The notes under the pieces: generated by a model
What the model saw: only the letters and a program-made list of their open reading frames with translations
Told to the model about the DNA's origin: nothing
Databases searched by the model: none
In this document: one piece after another, positions 49,380 to 58,001 of the stretch
How positions within the stretch are numbered: position 1 is the first letter of the stretch
Layout: every line of letters starts with the position of its first letter
Made by a program: the position numbers and the translations under genes
From: Polynucleobacter sp. MWH-UH19D
Lineage (GTDB): Bacteria; Pseudomonadota; Gammaproteobacteria; Burkholderiales; Burkholderiaceae
Length of the DNA: 64,000 nt
Assembly: GCF_040409795.1 (NCBI RefSeq)
Contig: NZ_CP099571.1
Span: 930,001-994,000 of the forward strand
Direction of reading: 5' to 3'

Positions 49380-49793
49380 ATGAAAAAAACAAACCAAGAA
49401 TACAAAAAAATTCTTAGTGATATTGAGTATCGCGTAACACGCGAAGCTGCTACTGAGAGACCATTTTCAGGAAAATATTGGGATCATTGGGATAAAGGTG
49501 AATATTCTTGTGTATGTTGCGGCACCCCACTATTTTTATCGATTACAAAATTTGATGCGGGCTGTGGTTGGCCAAGCTATAACGCACCTCACGATCAGTC
49601 CGTTATTAAAGAAGTTCGCGATACATCTCATGGCATGATTCGCACAGAAGTAAGATGCGCAAATTGCGATGCACATCTTGGACATGTTTTTGATGATGGT
49701 CCAATGCCTACTGGCCTGCGTTATTGCATCAATTCCGCATCGCTAGTATTTGAACCAAGCGATAATGTACATTCAACTAAAAAGGTTGATTAG
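49380..49793 (+). CDS. msrB: Peptide methionine (R)-S-oxide reductase MsrB
   Basis: A 137-residue enzyme repairing methionine-R-sulfoxide. Zinc cysteines C44/C47 (CVCC) and C93/C96 (CANC), catalytic C116 in RYCINSASL, and GCGWPSY with a possible resolving C62. TTG at 49365 would add five residues; ATG at 49380 gives the usual MKKTNQEYK. No signal peptide, so cytosolic. Linked to selO by 16 bases, suggesting joint expression in redox stress; yciB comes 35 bases after. Confidence 0.95.
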   Translation: MKKTNQEYKKILSDIEYRVTREAATERPFSGKYWDHWDKGEYSCVCCGTPLFLSITKFDAGCGWPSYNAPHDQSVIKEVRDTSHGMIRTEVRCANCDAHLGHVFDDGPMPTGLRYCINSASLVFEPSDNVHSTKKVD

Positions 49794-49828
49794 CTTTGAA
49801 ATAACTAACCCTAGCAAAATAAACATTC

Positions 49829-50377
49829 ATGAAATTCTTATTCGACCTATTTCCAATCATTCTCTTTTTCATCGCCTTCAAATTTGGCGATATTTACACA
49901 GCAACAATCGTAGCGATGGTTGCAACTATCGTGCAAATTCTCTGGGTTTACTATCGACATCGAAAAATCGACGCAATGCAGTGGGTCAGCCTTGTCATGA
50001 TTATTGTTTTTGGTAGCCTCACAATTTTTTTACATGACAAAACTTTCATCCAACTTAAGCCTACAGCTCTTTATTGGCTGTTTTCCGGCGCATTGTTGAT
50101 AAGCGCCCAATTCTTTAAAAAGAACTGGATCCAAATCTTAATGGGCAAACAAGTGACACTAAAGCAAAGTCATTCACATTCTGTTTGGCATCAGTTAAAT
50201 CTTGCTTGGGCAACATTCTTTTTTGTAATGGGGGCCCTAAATTTATATATAGCTTTTGAATTTTCAGAAGACACTTGGGTGAATTTCAAGTTATTTGGTA
50301 GCACGGGTCTATTAATTGCCTTTGTGATTGCCCAAGGTATTTGGCTATCAAAACATATGGAGCACCCCGAGTCATGA
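49829..50377 (+). CDS. yciB: Inner-membrane septation protein YciB (IspZ)
   Basis: A 182-residue protein with about five membrane segments, starting MKFLFDLFPIILFFIAFKFGDIYTA, a family hallmark, and containing KPTALYWLFSGALL and FKKNWIQILMGKQ. Members influence cell envelope synthesis and septation; the exact action is not settled. The stop overlaps the bolA start (ATGA). The set yciB-bolA-parvulin is conserved in Burkholderiales. Confidence 0.93.
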   Translation: MKFLFDLFPIILFFIAFKFGDIYTATIVAMVATIVQILWVYYRHRKIDAMQWVSLVMIIVFGSLTIFLHDKTFIQLKPTALYWLFSGALLISAQFFKKNWIQILMGKQVTLKQSHSHSVWHQLNLAWATFFFVMGALNLYIAFEFSEDTWVNFKLFGSTGLLIAFVIAQGIWLSKHMEHPES

Positions 50378-50658
50378 ATGTTAATGAAGAACGCATCCAA
50401 CTATTTAAAGAGGATCTTGAAAAGGCATTTACCATTCGTCTTTTAAATATTGAGGATGAAAGTCACCTTCATGCTGGACATGCGGGTGCGGCCAGCGGCG
50501 GGGGTCACTTTAAAATTCAGATTGTTGCTGCAGAATTTGACTCCCTCTCTTCTGTAGCCCGTCATCGAGCCATATATACCGCCTTAAATCGACACATCCC
50601 CAAGGAAATCCATGCTTTAACGATTTCCGCACTAACCCCTAAGGAGGCTGATCTCTGA
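50374..50658 (+). CDS. BolA family protein
   Basis: A 94-residue class II-hinge-like protein: LNIEDESHLHAGHAGAASGGGHFKIQIVAAEFDSLSSVARHRAIY with the conserved HxGH and the RHR helix. BolA proteins bind monothiol glutaredoxins with a shared Fe-S cluster, or DNA. The frame continues upstream to 50341, but the ATG at 50374 overlaps the yciB TGA and starts the family's usual N-terminus. The parvulin gene begins 43 bases downstream. Confidence 0.92.
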   Translation: MNVNEERIQLFKEDLEKAFTIRLLNIEDESHLHAGHAGAASGGGHFKIQIVAAEFDSLSSVARHRAIYTALNRHIPKEIHALTISALTPKEADL

Positions 50659-50701
50659 CTGATTTACACTCCTAGTATTACCAACTTAATCCTTATTCAT
50701 C

Positions 50702-51493
50702 ATGCTATCAAATCGACATATCCTCGCCATTGGCGCTATCGCTACCATGTTTTCTGCTTCAGCTTTTTCTCAGAATGCTGTTATTGTGAATGGCAAATCG
50801 ATTCCCAAGGCTCACCTTGATAAATTGGTTCAGAAATCAGGTCAACCTGATAACCCACAGGTTCGTGATCAGGCTCGCGAAATGCTCGTGACCAAAGAAC
50901 TCATCTTGCAAGAAGCCGATAAGCGCGGTGTATCTCAAAAAGAATCTGTACGTGAACAGTTGGAGCAATCTCGAGTTGGCATATTAGTTGCTGCTGTATT
51001 TGAGGACTTTGTTGAAAAAGAAGGTGTCACGGAAGCAGAACTCAAGGCTGCCTACGATTCGGTCAAAAATCAATACACTGGCAAGGAATACCATGTTGAA
51101 CATATCTTGGTGGAAAAGGAGTCTGATGCAAAGGCTATCATTGCTCAACTGAAAGCTGGTGGAAATTTTGAAGACATTGCTAAAGCAAAATCAAAAGATC
51201 CAGGCTCCGCTCCTAATGGCGGTGATTTAGGTTGGGTTAATGAAAAGTCACTAGTGTCAGAGTTCTCTAAATCGATGGTGCAACTCAAGAATGGACAAAT
51301 CACTGATAAGCCAGTGAAATCTCAATTTGGCTGGCATATCATCAAAATGATTGATGTGCGAGACATGAAGGCACCTAGCTTTGATGATTTAAAAGCAGAT
51401 CTCAAGCAAATGATTGCTTCGGATCAAAACTGGCAAAAAGCCAAGTTTGCTGAAATGATGCAAAAACTTCGTTCAAAGGCTAAGATTCAGTAA
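50702..51493 (+). CDS. Periplasmic parvulin-type peptidyl-prolyl isomerase
   Basis: A 263-residue exported isomerase. A signal peptide with cleavage near ASA-FSQ leads to a short SurA_N-like helical part, then a complete PpiC rotamase at about 134-222: YHVEHILVEKESDAKAIIAQL, FEDIAKAKSKDPGSAPNGGDLGWV, FSKSMVQLKNGQIT and FGWHIIKMID. It aids folding of envelope proteins. This cell thus keeps at least one intact parvulin, unlike the PpiD-like protein at 15 kb. It is the last gene of yciB-bolA-ppi. Confidence 0.93.
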   Translation: MLSNRHILAIGAIATMFSASAFSQNAVIVNGKSIPKAHLDKLVQKSGQPDNPQVRDQAREMLVTKELILQEADKRGVSQKESVREQLEQSRVGILVAAVFEDFVEKEGVTEAELKAAYDSVKNQYTGKEYHVEHILVEKESDAKAIIAQLKAGGNFEDIAKAKSKDPGSAPNGGDLGWVNEKSLVSEFSKSMVQLKNGQITDKPVKSQFGWHIIKMIDVRDMKAPSFDDLKADLKQMIASDQNWQKAKFAEMMQKLRSKAKIQ

Positions 51494-51501
51494 GAATCAA
51501 T

Positions 51502-51518
51502 AAGTCTTGCTAAGACTT
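51502..51518. terminator. Short hairpin between convergent genes
   Basis: AAGTCTT-GCT-AAGACTT, a perfect 7-bp stem at the junction of the parvulin and MFS genes, overlapping the MFS stop region. A smaller GATTC/GAATC repeat lies just before. The T-run is weak, so termination is tentative. Confidence 0.4.
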
Positions 51519-52673
51519 TCTATGCGGGTATCGGCGAGGGCGTAATTTCTGAATCGCCATGCCCGCTATTCCACAAGCCAGCGCGGACATCACAAAAACA
51601 TCTCTTGGCTGAAAAAGATCCCAAATCCAACCAGCACATAATCCGCCAATCGTTCCACCTAAACCATAAGATACGGTCGCCATAATTGCCTGTCCTCTTG
51701 CCTGCAAGGGGCCAGTAAACCATCGTTGTAAAAGCTTTGTTGCAGCACTATGGTGAGCAGCAAAAGTGCCGGCGTGCATTAGTTGAGCTAGCATCAGAAC
51801 AATAGTTGTTGGGAAGAATGCGATCAGAATGAAGCGCACTACCCCAATACCAAACGCCCCCTGAAGAACAATCTCTGAGTCAACTCGGCTGAGTACTTTA
51901 TTTTGAAAGTAGAAAAAAAGGACTTCTGCAGCGACTCCTAGCGCCCAAAATAAGCCGATCTGAAATTTATCGTAGCCCAAGTTAGCTAAATAAAGCGAAT
52001 AAAACACGTACAAAGAAGCATGAGCAAAAATCATAAAAAAACCGGAAACCAAAAACCAGCGTACATCCGGATTTAGTAGCACCGCAAATAACTCCCCTCT
52101 CACCATTTTGCGACGCTCCATTTTGGGCTCGTGAAGTCCAAAGGTTATTGCCGCTAGAGAAAAAAGAATGACGGTGCCAACGTAGGGATAAAGCTCAATT
52201 CCTTTGCGCTGAAATAACTCACCAGCAAAAAGAACCATGGCTATAAAGCCAATAGAACCCCACAGCCTAAGACGACCATAGCGCTTGTCAAAGGAATTAT
52301 CTTTGTATAGAGCATGAATCGTTGCAGTTTCACCTAATGGCATTTGGCTACTCAAAATAGTGTGCAATACAAACATCCATATAAAAAAGCCAATATAGTC
52401 TTGCAAATAAAAAATGCAGAGAAAGACTAAGGCGGCAAGACAAGCACAAACTCTAATGATGCCAATCCGATTAGATAGATAGTCCGAAAGCCATCCCCAG
52501 CTAAATGGGCCTACGATGCGGGTGATTTGCAGCATTGACATCAATACGGCAATTTCAATGACGCTGAAACCACGATCCACAAAAAAGAGACTTGCGTAAG
52601 GCGATACCAAGCCAACATAAGCAAAATATAAAAAGAAAAAGGACCCGAAGGCCCAGCGTAGAACAGGCGTCAT
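51510..52673 (-). CDS. MFS transporter (MFS_1-like, 12 membrane segments)
   Basis: A 387-residue permease. Twelve hydrophobic segments are seen, starting FGSFFFLYFAYVGLVSPYASLFF; the loop after segment 2 is WGWLSDYLSNRIGIIR, and RYGRLRLWGSIGFIAMV and RGQAIMATVSYGLGGTIGGLCAGWIWD are typical of the HcaT/nucleoside-symporter-like group (MFS_1_like). Substrate is unknown. It ends convergently with the parvulin gene and follows aroC by 14 bases, so it is probably cotranscribed with aroC. Confidence 0.83.
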   Translation of the reverse strand: MTPVLRWAFGSFFFLYFAYVGLVSPYASLFFVDRGFSVIEIAVLMSMLQITRIVGPFSWGWLSDYLSNRIGIIRVCACLAALVFLCIFYLQDYIGFFIWMFVLHTILSSQMPLGETATIHALYKDNSFDKRYGRLRLWGSIGFIAMVLFAGELFQRKGIELYPYVGTVILFSLAAITFGLHEPKMERRKMVRGELFAVLLNPDVRWFLVSGFFMIFAHASLYVFYSLYLANLGYDKFQIGLFWALGVAAEVLFFYFQNKVLSRVDSEIVLQGAFGIGVVRFILIAFFPTTIVLMLAQLMHAGTFAAHHSAATKLLQRWFTGPLQARGQAIMATVSYGLGGTIGGLCAGWIWDLFQPRDVFVMSALACGIAGMAIQKLRPRRYPHRKS

Positions 52674-52687
52674 TTCAAATCAATCAA

Positions 52688-53803
52688 TTAATCACGCTTT
52701 GCGCCTGGCCTGGCTGCAGGGATTGGTTTGAGGTCTGATTTGACATCGCCACATTGCGCACGATGACGTAATGCATGGTCCATTAAAACGAGAGCTAACA
52801 TCGCTTCAGCAATTGGAGTTGCGCGAATGCCAACACAAGGATCATGGCGACCTTTTGTTTGTACGGTAATCGGTTTGCCATGTAGATCGATGGATTGTTT
52901 AGGACTCATGATGCTAGAAGTCGGCTTAATCGCAATGGAAACCCGTAAATCTTGCCCACTACTAACGCCGCCTAAAGTTCCGCCAGCATTATTTGAGGCA
53001 AAACCATCTGCAAATAATTCATCTCCGTGTTCGCTACCCTTTTGCGATACCGATTGAAAGCCAGCACCAATTTCAACACCCTTTACAGCATTGATGCCCA
53101 TCATGGCATGGGCAATATCTGCATCTAATTTATCAAATAAAGGCTCGCCCAATCCCGCAGGAACATTGCGCGCCCTGACCTCAATACGTGCCCCGCAAGA
53201 ATCACCTGCTTTACGTAATTCATCCATGTAGGACTCTAACTGAGGGATGACTTCATTATTGGCAGCAAAAAAAGGATTTGCCGCTATATGGGATTCATCG
53301 ACAAACGGAATTTCGATTTCCCCAAGCTGACTCATATAGCCAAAGAACTCGGTGCCATACTTCTCGCGTAACCACTTTTTTGCAATTGCAGCGGCTGCAA
53401 CAACTGGCGCCGTCAGTCTTGCTGAAGAACGTCCGCCACCACGAGGATCCCTTAATCCATACTTGTGGTGATATGCGTAGTCCGCATGACCAGGGCGAAA
53501 CGTTTGCAAAATATCACCATAGTCTTGGCTACGTTGGTCTGTATTGCGAATGAGTAGTCCAATTGGTGCGCCGGTCGTTTTTCCTTCGAAAATACCTGAA
53601 AGAATTTCTACCTTATCTTCCTCCTTGCGTTGTGTTACGTGACGGGAGGTGCCTGGTTTTCGGCGATCCAAGTCAACCTGAAGGTCTGCTTCTGTTAAAG
53701 ACATACCAGGAGGGCAGCCATCCACCACGGCTCCAATTGCAGGGCCATGTGACTCGCCAAAAGTGGTAACAGTAAAAAGAAGGCCTAGAGTGTTTCCTGA
53801 CAT
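52688..53803 (-). CDS. aroC: Chorismate synthase
   Basis: A 371-residue FMN-dependent enzyme making chorismate, the branch point for aromatic amino acids. [18 protein letters not shown] at the start, [40 protein letters not shown] and [17 protein letters not shown] are the standard signatures; the FMN-binding and catalytic histidines lie in the first and in [15 protein letters not shown]. Length is normal for the family. The CBS gene lies 44 bases upstream on the same strand. Confidence 0.97.
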   Translation of the reverse strand: MSGNTLGLLFTVTTFGESHGPAIGAVVDGCPPGMSLTEADLQVDLDRRKPGTSRHVTQRKEEDKVEILSGIFEGKTTGAPIGLLIRNTDQRSQDYGDILQTFRPGHADYAYHHKYGLRDPRGGGRSSARLTAPVVAAAAIAKKWLREKYGTEFFGYMSQLGEIEIPFVDESHIAANPFFAANNEVIPQLESYMDELRKAGDSCGARIEVRARNVPAGLGEPLFDKLDADIAHAMMGINAVKGVEIGAGFQSVSQKGSEHGDELFADGFASNNAGGTLGGVSSGQDLRVSIAIKPTSSIMSPKQSIDLHGKPITVQTKGRHDPCVGIRATPIAEAMLALVLMDHALRHRAQCGDVKSDLKPIPAARPGAKRD

Positions 53804-53847
53804 ACCAACATTATGTCATTTGTCAGAAATATCTGACCAGAAAGTAC

Positions 53848-54303
53848 TTAATTGGTTGTTTTTTCTGCGTCTTCAGGCCAGTCGCGAATATATGCCTTGA
53901 GCATTGTATTTTCAAAATCCTGAGCCTCTACGACTGACTTCGCAACATCATAGAATGAGATGACACCCATAAGTACCTTCTGGTCCAATACGGGCAAGTA
54001 GCGAGCATGATCTACCAGCATCATGCGACGGACTTCATCAATTTCTGTTTCCATATTGCAAGTAAGCGGCTTGTGATTCATGACGCTACTCACTTGTAAA
54101 CCTTCTAACTTTCCATGATGTTTTGCTAATGCCGCAATCACTTCGCGAAAAGTTAAGATACCAACCAGCTTGTCATACTCCATCACAACTAAGGAGCCGA
54201 TGTCGTGCTCACTCATCACGAGCACAGCAGTTTGCAATGCAGTGTCCGGGGCAACCGTAAATAAGGTGCTGCCTTTAACGCGTAATATGTCACGAACTTT
54301 CAT
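53848..54303 (-). CDS. Two-CBS-domain protein
   Basis: A 151-residue protein made of two CBS domains (about 8-60 and 75-130). SEHDIGSLVVMEYDKLVGILTFREV and DHARYLPVLDQKVLMGVISFYDVAKSVV are the typical cores. CBS pairs bind adenosine nucleotides; alone, they act as sensors or partners of unknown targets. The ATG has a GGAGACAAA site, in contrast to several neighbours. The C-terminal 20 residues (AYIRDWPEDAEKTTN) are seen in other stand-alone betaproteobacterial CBS proteins. Confidence 0.87.
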   Translation of the reverse strand: MKVRDILRVKGSTLFTVAPDTALQTAVLVMSEHDIGSLVVMEYDKLVGILTFREVIAALAKHHGKLEGLQVSSVMNHKPLTCNMETEIDEVRRMMLVDHARYLPVLDQKVLMGVISFYDVAKSVVEAQDFENTMLKAYIRDWPEDAEKTTN

Positions 54304-54380
54304 TTTGTCTCCGAATTCGGTAGCCTATCTCCTTAATATAGACCCAAGCATTCACTGAATCAAGGCTTTAGAACTTGGTT

Positions 54381-55229
54381 TTAGTAACGAATAACCCTAA
54401 TGAGACCACTTCGTATGCTGGGGAGATTGGCTACCAATACCGCTCCCGCCAGTGTTATCCACCAGGTAAGGTAGATCCACAGCAACGCTAATGGAAAGAT
54501 AGCAAAGGCGCCATAAACAGTCTTATAAAAAGCGGTATGGGTTAAAAATACGGCAAAGCCAAATTTCATTAGCTCAAAGCTGATGGCTGCAAATAAAGCT
54601 CCGAAGAGCGCATCCTTCCATAGAATCTGAGAATATGGCAAAACTTTGTACACAACAGCGAAGACTAATACCGCCAACACAATCGGTGCAATCGTGGCTA
54701 TTAGACTAAAGCCGATTGATAGCGCCTCAATCCACCCTTCTGTTGCGCTGAATAAGGCTCCACTTAGATAAATACCTGCGCCAAGCAAGATTGGGCCCAG
54801 AAAAGTGGCAGCTGAGTAAATCAGCACCTTTTTAAATAAGGGCCGACTCTGATGAACTTTAAAGATTTGATTAAATGCTTTTTCGATGACTGATAAGGTC
54901 ATGATGGCCGTTATAAATAAGCCGGCAATACCCAAAAGGGTTAAGCCTCGAGCTTGAGCTGAAAATTGATCTAAGTAGATAAATACCTGCTGATTGATGC
55001 CGCCAGGCATATAGGTATCCAAAAGCCAGGTCTTAAAGGCATTCTTAACCTGTATCACCTTTGGTAGATAACCTATCAGAATAGTCGCAATGGTTATCAT
55101 GGGAACTAGAGAGAGAATCGTGGTGTAAGCCAAGCTTGCAGCAATTTGACTGAGTTTTTGGTCGCGATTCCCCTCCCAAATCTCTTTTGCAAGAGACAGC
55201 CATAATTGAGGATTACGAATCAAACGCAT
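54381..55229 (-). CDS. YihY/virulence-factor-BrkB family membrane protein
   Basis: A 282-residue inner membrane protein with six hydrophobic segments; QIAASLAYTTILSLVPMITIATIL near residue 29 is the family hallmark, followed by FGALFAAISFELMKFGFAVFL late in the protein. Once called ribonuclease BN by mistake; the function is unknown. The open frame extends to 55265 and would overlap wrbA; I prefer the ATG at 55229, but neither start has a good ribosome site. It is divergent from wrbA. Confidence 0.83.
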   Translation of the reverse strand: MRLIRNPQLWLSLAKEIWEGNRDQKLSQIAASLAYTTILSLVPMITIATILIGYLPKVIQVKNAFKTWLLDTYMPGGINQQVFIYLDQFSAQARGLTLLGIAGLFITAIMTLSVIEKAFNQIFKVHQSRPLFKKVLIYSAATFLGPILLGAGIYLSGALFSATEGWIEALSIGFSLIATIAPIVLAVLVFAVVYKVLPYSQILWKDALFGALFAAISFELMKFGFAVFLTHTAFYKTVYGAFAIFPLALLWIYLTWWITLAGAVLVANLPSIRSGLIRVIRY

Positions 55230-55248
55230 CGCCGTATCATAAAAGACT

Positions 55249-55848
55249 ATGAGCCAACATGACATATTAGTTTTGTACTACTCCCGCTATGGCGCAACCA
55301 AAGAGCTGGCGCGCCTTATTGCCGAAGGAATTGAATCTGTTCCTGGAGCAAATGCAAGAATAAGAACGGTTCCTTCCGTATCGACAGTTTGCGAGGCAAC
55401 AGAATCATCTGTACCAGTAGAAGGATCGCCATTCGTGGAGTATTCAGATCTTCAAGACTGCATAGGCTTAGCCCTTGGCTCCCCAACTCGCTTTGGCAAT
55501 ATGGCAGCGCCCATGAAGTATTTCTGGGATGGAAGTTCTTCTGAATGGATGGGTGGCGCATTAATTGGCAAACCGGCTTGTGTTTTTACCAGCACTGGCA
55601 GCATGCATGGCGGCCAAGAGAGCACCCTGCTAACGATGATGATCCCTTTGCTACACCACGGAATGTTAATGATGGGTCTCCCCTACAGTGAACCAGACCT
55701 TATGTCATCCATAACAGGCGGTAGCCCATATGGCGTAACCCATCATGCTCGCGCTGATGGTCGAGCGGCCATCAGCCCAGAAGAGGCAAGGCTTGCCAAA
55801 GCACAGGGGAAACGTCTCGCCCTGACAGCATTAAAACTGACCGCATAG
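55249..55848 (+). CDS. wrbA: NAD(P)H:quinone oxidoreductase, WrbA type
   Basis: A 199-residue flavodoxin-fold enzyme. The FMN phosphate loop is SRYGATKELA (residues 12-21); GSPTRFGNMAAPMKYFWD and FTSTGSMHGGQESTLLTMM are WrbA signatures. It performs two-electron reduction of quinones and so limits oxidative stress. The DUF2069 gene comes 8 bases later and a FAD oxidoreductase after that, probably one operon. It is divergent from the YihY gene. Confidence 0.92.
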   Translation: MSQHDILVLYYSRYGATKELARLIAEGIESVPGANARIRTVPSVSTVCEATESSVPVEGSPFVEYSDLQDCIGLALGSPTRFGNMAAPMKYFWDGSSSEWMGGALIGKPACVFTSTGSMHGGQESTLLTMMIPLLHHGMLMMGLPYSEPDLMSSITGGSPYGVTHHARADGRAAISPEEARLAKAQGKRLALTALKLTA

Positions 55849-55856
55849 TTATATCC

Positions 55857-56249
55857 ATGCACAAGATTTTGTTCAACAAAAATCCCTATCAATTACTTGC
55901 TGTAGCTGCATTTGTTGATCTTTTTATTTTATGTGTTGCATGGGAGTGGTTTATTTCACCATTACGCCCAGGTGGCTCGTGGCTCATCTTGAAGGGCATC
56001 CCGCTACTATTTGCAATCCCAGGTATGTGGAAGGGCAAGGTTTACACCATGCAATGGGCTTCTATGCTTATATTGCTGTATGTCACCGAAGGGCTGGTCC
56101 GCATTTTGGAGACTGGTGCAAATTTTTGGCTTGCTCTACTTGAGACTGCATTGGCAACCATTGGGTTTATTTGTTTGTTGATCTATTTAAGACCAATTAA
56201 AAAAGAAGCTAAAGGCTTGGCTAAGAAAGACATGGAATCCTCTTCATGA
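55857..56249 (+). CDS. DUF2069 membrane protein
   Basis: A 130-residue protein with four hydrophobic segments at about 12-32, 42-56, 66-82 and 92-112. LRPGGSWLILKGIPLLFAIPGMWKGKVYTMQWASMLILLYVTEG is the DUF2069 core. The tail is Lys-rich. Function is unknown; the gene commonly follows wrbA in betaproteobacteria. Its stop overlaps the next start by ATGA. Confidence 0.85.
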   Translation: MHKILFNKNPYQLLAVAAFVDLFILCVAWEWFISPLRPGGSWLILKGIPLLFAIPGMWKGKVYTMQWASMLILLYVTEGLVRILETGANFWLALLETALATIGFICLLIYLRPIKKEAKGLAKKDMESSS

Positions 56250-57661
56250 ATGATTTCCTTGTGCAGTTGGCGCAAATCATCGGTATACAGTACGTCCTCA
56301 CGGATCACGAAGACATAGCGCCCTATCTTACGGATTGGAGAAAACGCTATACCGGAAAGGCTCTTGCTGTTGTGTTACCTCGAGCCACTTTAGAAATTGC
56401 GCAAATCGTTAGCCTCTGTTCAAGTAAGGGCGTCAGCATTGTTCCTCAAGGTGGTCATACAGGCTTTTGTGGTGGAGCGACACCCGATGCAAGCGGGAAT
56501 CAAATTGTCCTCAATTTCAAGCGCATGAATTCCATCCTGGAGATCGATGCTGAAAACCAAACCATTACTGTAGAGGCTGGTTGCATACTGCAAAACGTCC
56601 AAGAGGCTGCAGCCGGGAAAGGATTTTTATTTCCGTTAAGCCTGGGAGCAGAAGGAAGCTGCATGATTGGTGGAAATTTAGCTACCAATGCTGGCGGCAC
56701 AAATGTTCTGCGTTATGGCAATGCGCGGGATCTTTGCTTGGGTCTGGAGGTGGTCACCGCCAAAGGCGACATCTGGAATGGTCTAAAGGGATTGCGCAAA
56801 GACAATACAGGCTACGACCTACGCGACCTTTTTGTGGGATCAGAGGGCACCTTAGGAATAATCACAGCGGCAGTAATGAAGCTCTATCCGCTGCCAATCT
56901 CACAATGGACAACCCTGGTAGCAACTGATGATATTCATTCAACGATATCGCTTCTAAATCTATTCCAAAAGCGCGCCACTTCATTGCTAACTGGCTTTGA
57001 GATGATGACTCATGAGTCACTAGCTCTTACTGAAAGACATTTTCCACATATGGCCAACCCGATTAAAGGAAGTCCACCATATACGGTTTTAATTGAATTG
57101 TCTGATCATGAAAGTGAAGCGCACGTTCGCCAACTCTTAGAGGATGTATTGCAAGAGGCATTCGAGTCAAATCTAATTTCTGACGCCATTATTGCCAGCA
57201 ATTTGTCTCAGGCACAGGGGTTTTGGCATATGAGAGAGCACATTACTCTTGCGCAGGCAGAAGAAGGTGCCAACCTGAAACACGACATTACCGTCCCCCT
57301 ATCTGCGCTTGACGGGTTTATTCGCGAGACAGATGCATTAATGAAAGCTGCCTATCCTGGAGTACGAATTATCAATTTCGGCCACTTAGGTGATGGAAAT
57401 TTGCACTACAACATTGCGGCACCCAAAGGGGTTGATCCCAAATCATTCAACCTTACCAACGAAAAACCCATTCATGAGCTGGTGTACGCACAAGTCGAAC
57501 GTTACAAGGGATCAATTTCTGCTGAACATGGGGTCGGTCAACTCAAATTAGAAGGCTTGAGAGCCCATAAAGGAGAAGTTGCTCATGAGCTTATGAAAAG
57601 CATAAAAACGGCTCTTGACCCCCAAAATCTGCTTAATCCCCATAAAGTTGTCTCAATTTAA
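56246..57661 (+). CDS. FAD-binding oxidoreductase, GlcD / D-2-hydroxyacid dehydrogenase type
   Basis: A 471-residue VAO-family flavoprotein. The FAD domain has VPQGGHTGFCGGATPDASG (residues 71-89), LGAEGSCMIGGNLATNAGG, and GSEGTLGIITAAVMKLYP; the C-terminal half has INFGHLGDGNLHYNI with metal-binding histidines and SAEHGVGQLK. This fits D-2-hydroxyglutarate or D-lactate dehydrogenases, or a GlcD subunit of glycolate oxidase; no glcE or glcF lies beside it, so a single-chain D-2-hydroxyacid dehydrogenase is more likely. It is the last gene of the wrbA operon. Confidence 0.85.
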   Translation: MNDFLVQLAQIIGIQYVLTDHEDIAPYLTDWRKRYTGKALAVVLPRATLEIAQIVSLCSSKGVSIVPQGGHTGFCGGATPDASGNQIVLNFKRMNSILEIDAENQTITVEAGCILQNVQEAAAGKGFLFPLSLGAEGSCMIGGNLATNAGGTNVLRYGNARDLCLGLEVVTAKGDIWNGLKGLRKDNTGYDLRDLFVGSEGTLGIITAAVMKLYPLPISQWTTLVATDDIHSTISLLNLFQKRATSLLTGFEMMTHESLALTERHFPHMANPIKGSPPYTVLIELSDHESEAHVRQLLEDVLQEAFESNLISDAIIASNLSQAQGFWHMREHITLAQAEEGANLKHDITVPLSALDGFIRETDALMKAAYPGVRIINFGHLGDGNLHYNIAAPKGVDPKSFNLTNEKPIHELVYAQVERYKGSISAEHGVGQLKLEGLRAHKGEVAHELMKSIKTALDPQNLLNPHKVVSI

Positions 57662-57680
57662 GACGGAAGCGTCTTTTTTT
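57660..57680 (+). terminator. Terminator at the end of the wrbA operon
   Basis: AAGACG-GAAG-CGTCTT followed by TTTTT; the stem begins within the TAA stop codon of the FAD oxidoreductase. Confidence 0.82.
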
Positions 57681-57749
57681 AGTTTTTTTGTATTTTGTTG
57701 TCATCCCACGCTTAATTTAGTGCGTTAAACAGGCATGGAGGTGACAAAT

Positions 57750-57935
57750 ATGTCTACAAGACTTAAACGTTGGGCCAGAGCAATTCAACAAATCGACTTG
57801 TCCAAAAGGACGCCTGAAGTTGCAATTGGCTATTTAGATAGCAAATACCGCGATATCGCATGGCGTTACATCCGCATTTTGGGTTTTGAACGCACCATCA
57901 GCTTCATGGCCAGCAATAACTTTCATCCAGAATAG
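57750..57935 (+). CDS. Orphan 61-residue basic protein
   Basis: I do not recognise this protein. It reads MSTRLKRWARAIQQIDLS at the start, is basic at the N-terminus, predicted helical, and has no membrane segment or signal. A strong ribosome site (GGAGGTGACAA) precedes the ATG at 57750; the frame also allows an ATG at 57735. Terminators lie on both sides, so it forms its own transcription unit of about 200 bases. The strong initiation site and isolation argue that it is a real gene. Confidence 0.65.
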   Translation: MSTRLKRWARAIQQIDLSKRTPEVAIGYLDSKYRDIAWRYIRILGFERTISFMASNNFHPE

Positions 57936-57953
57936 TCCGCAAATACTGCAAAT

Positions 57954-57985
57954 AACCCTAAATAACTGATTTATTTAGGGTTTTT
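57954..57985. terminator. Terminator after the orphan small gene
   Basis: A perfect 12-bp stem AACCCTAAATAA/TTATTTAGGGTT with loop CTGAT and a T tail. It can also serve the convergent dehalogenase-like gene. Confidence 0.87.
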
Positions 57986-58001
57986 CACTCCACCCCTATT
58001 T

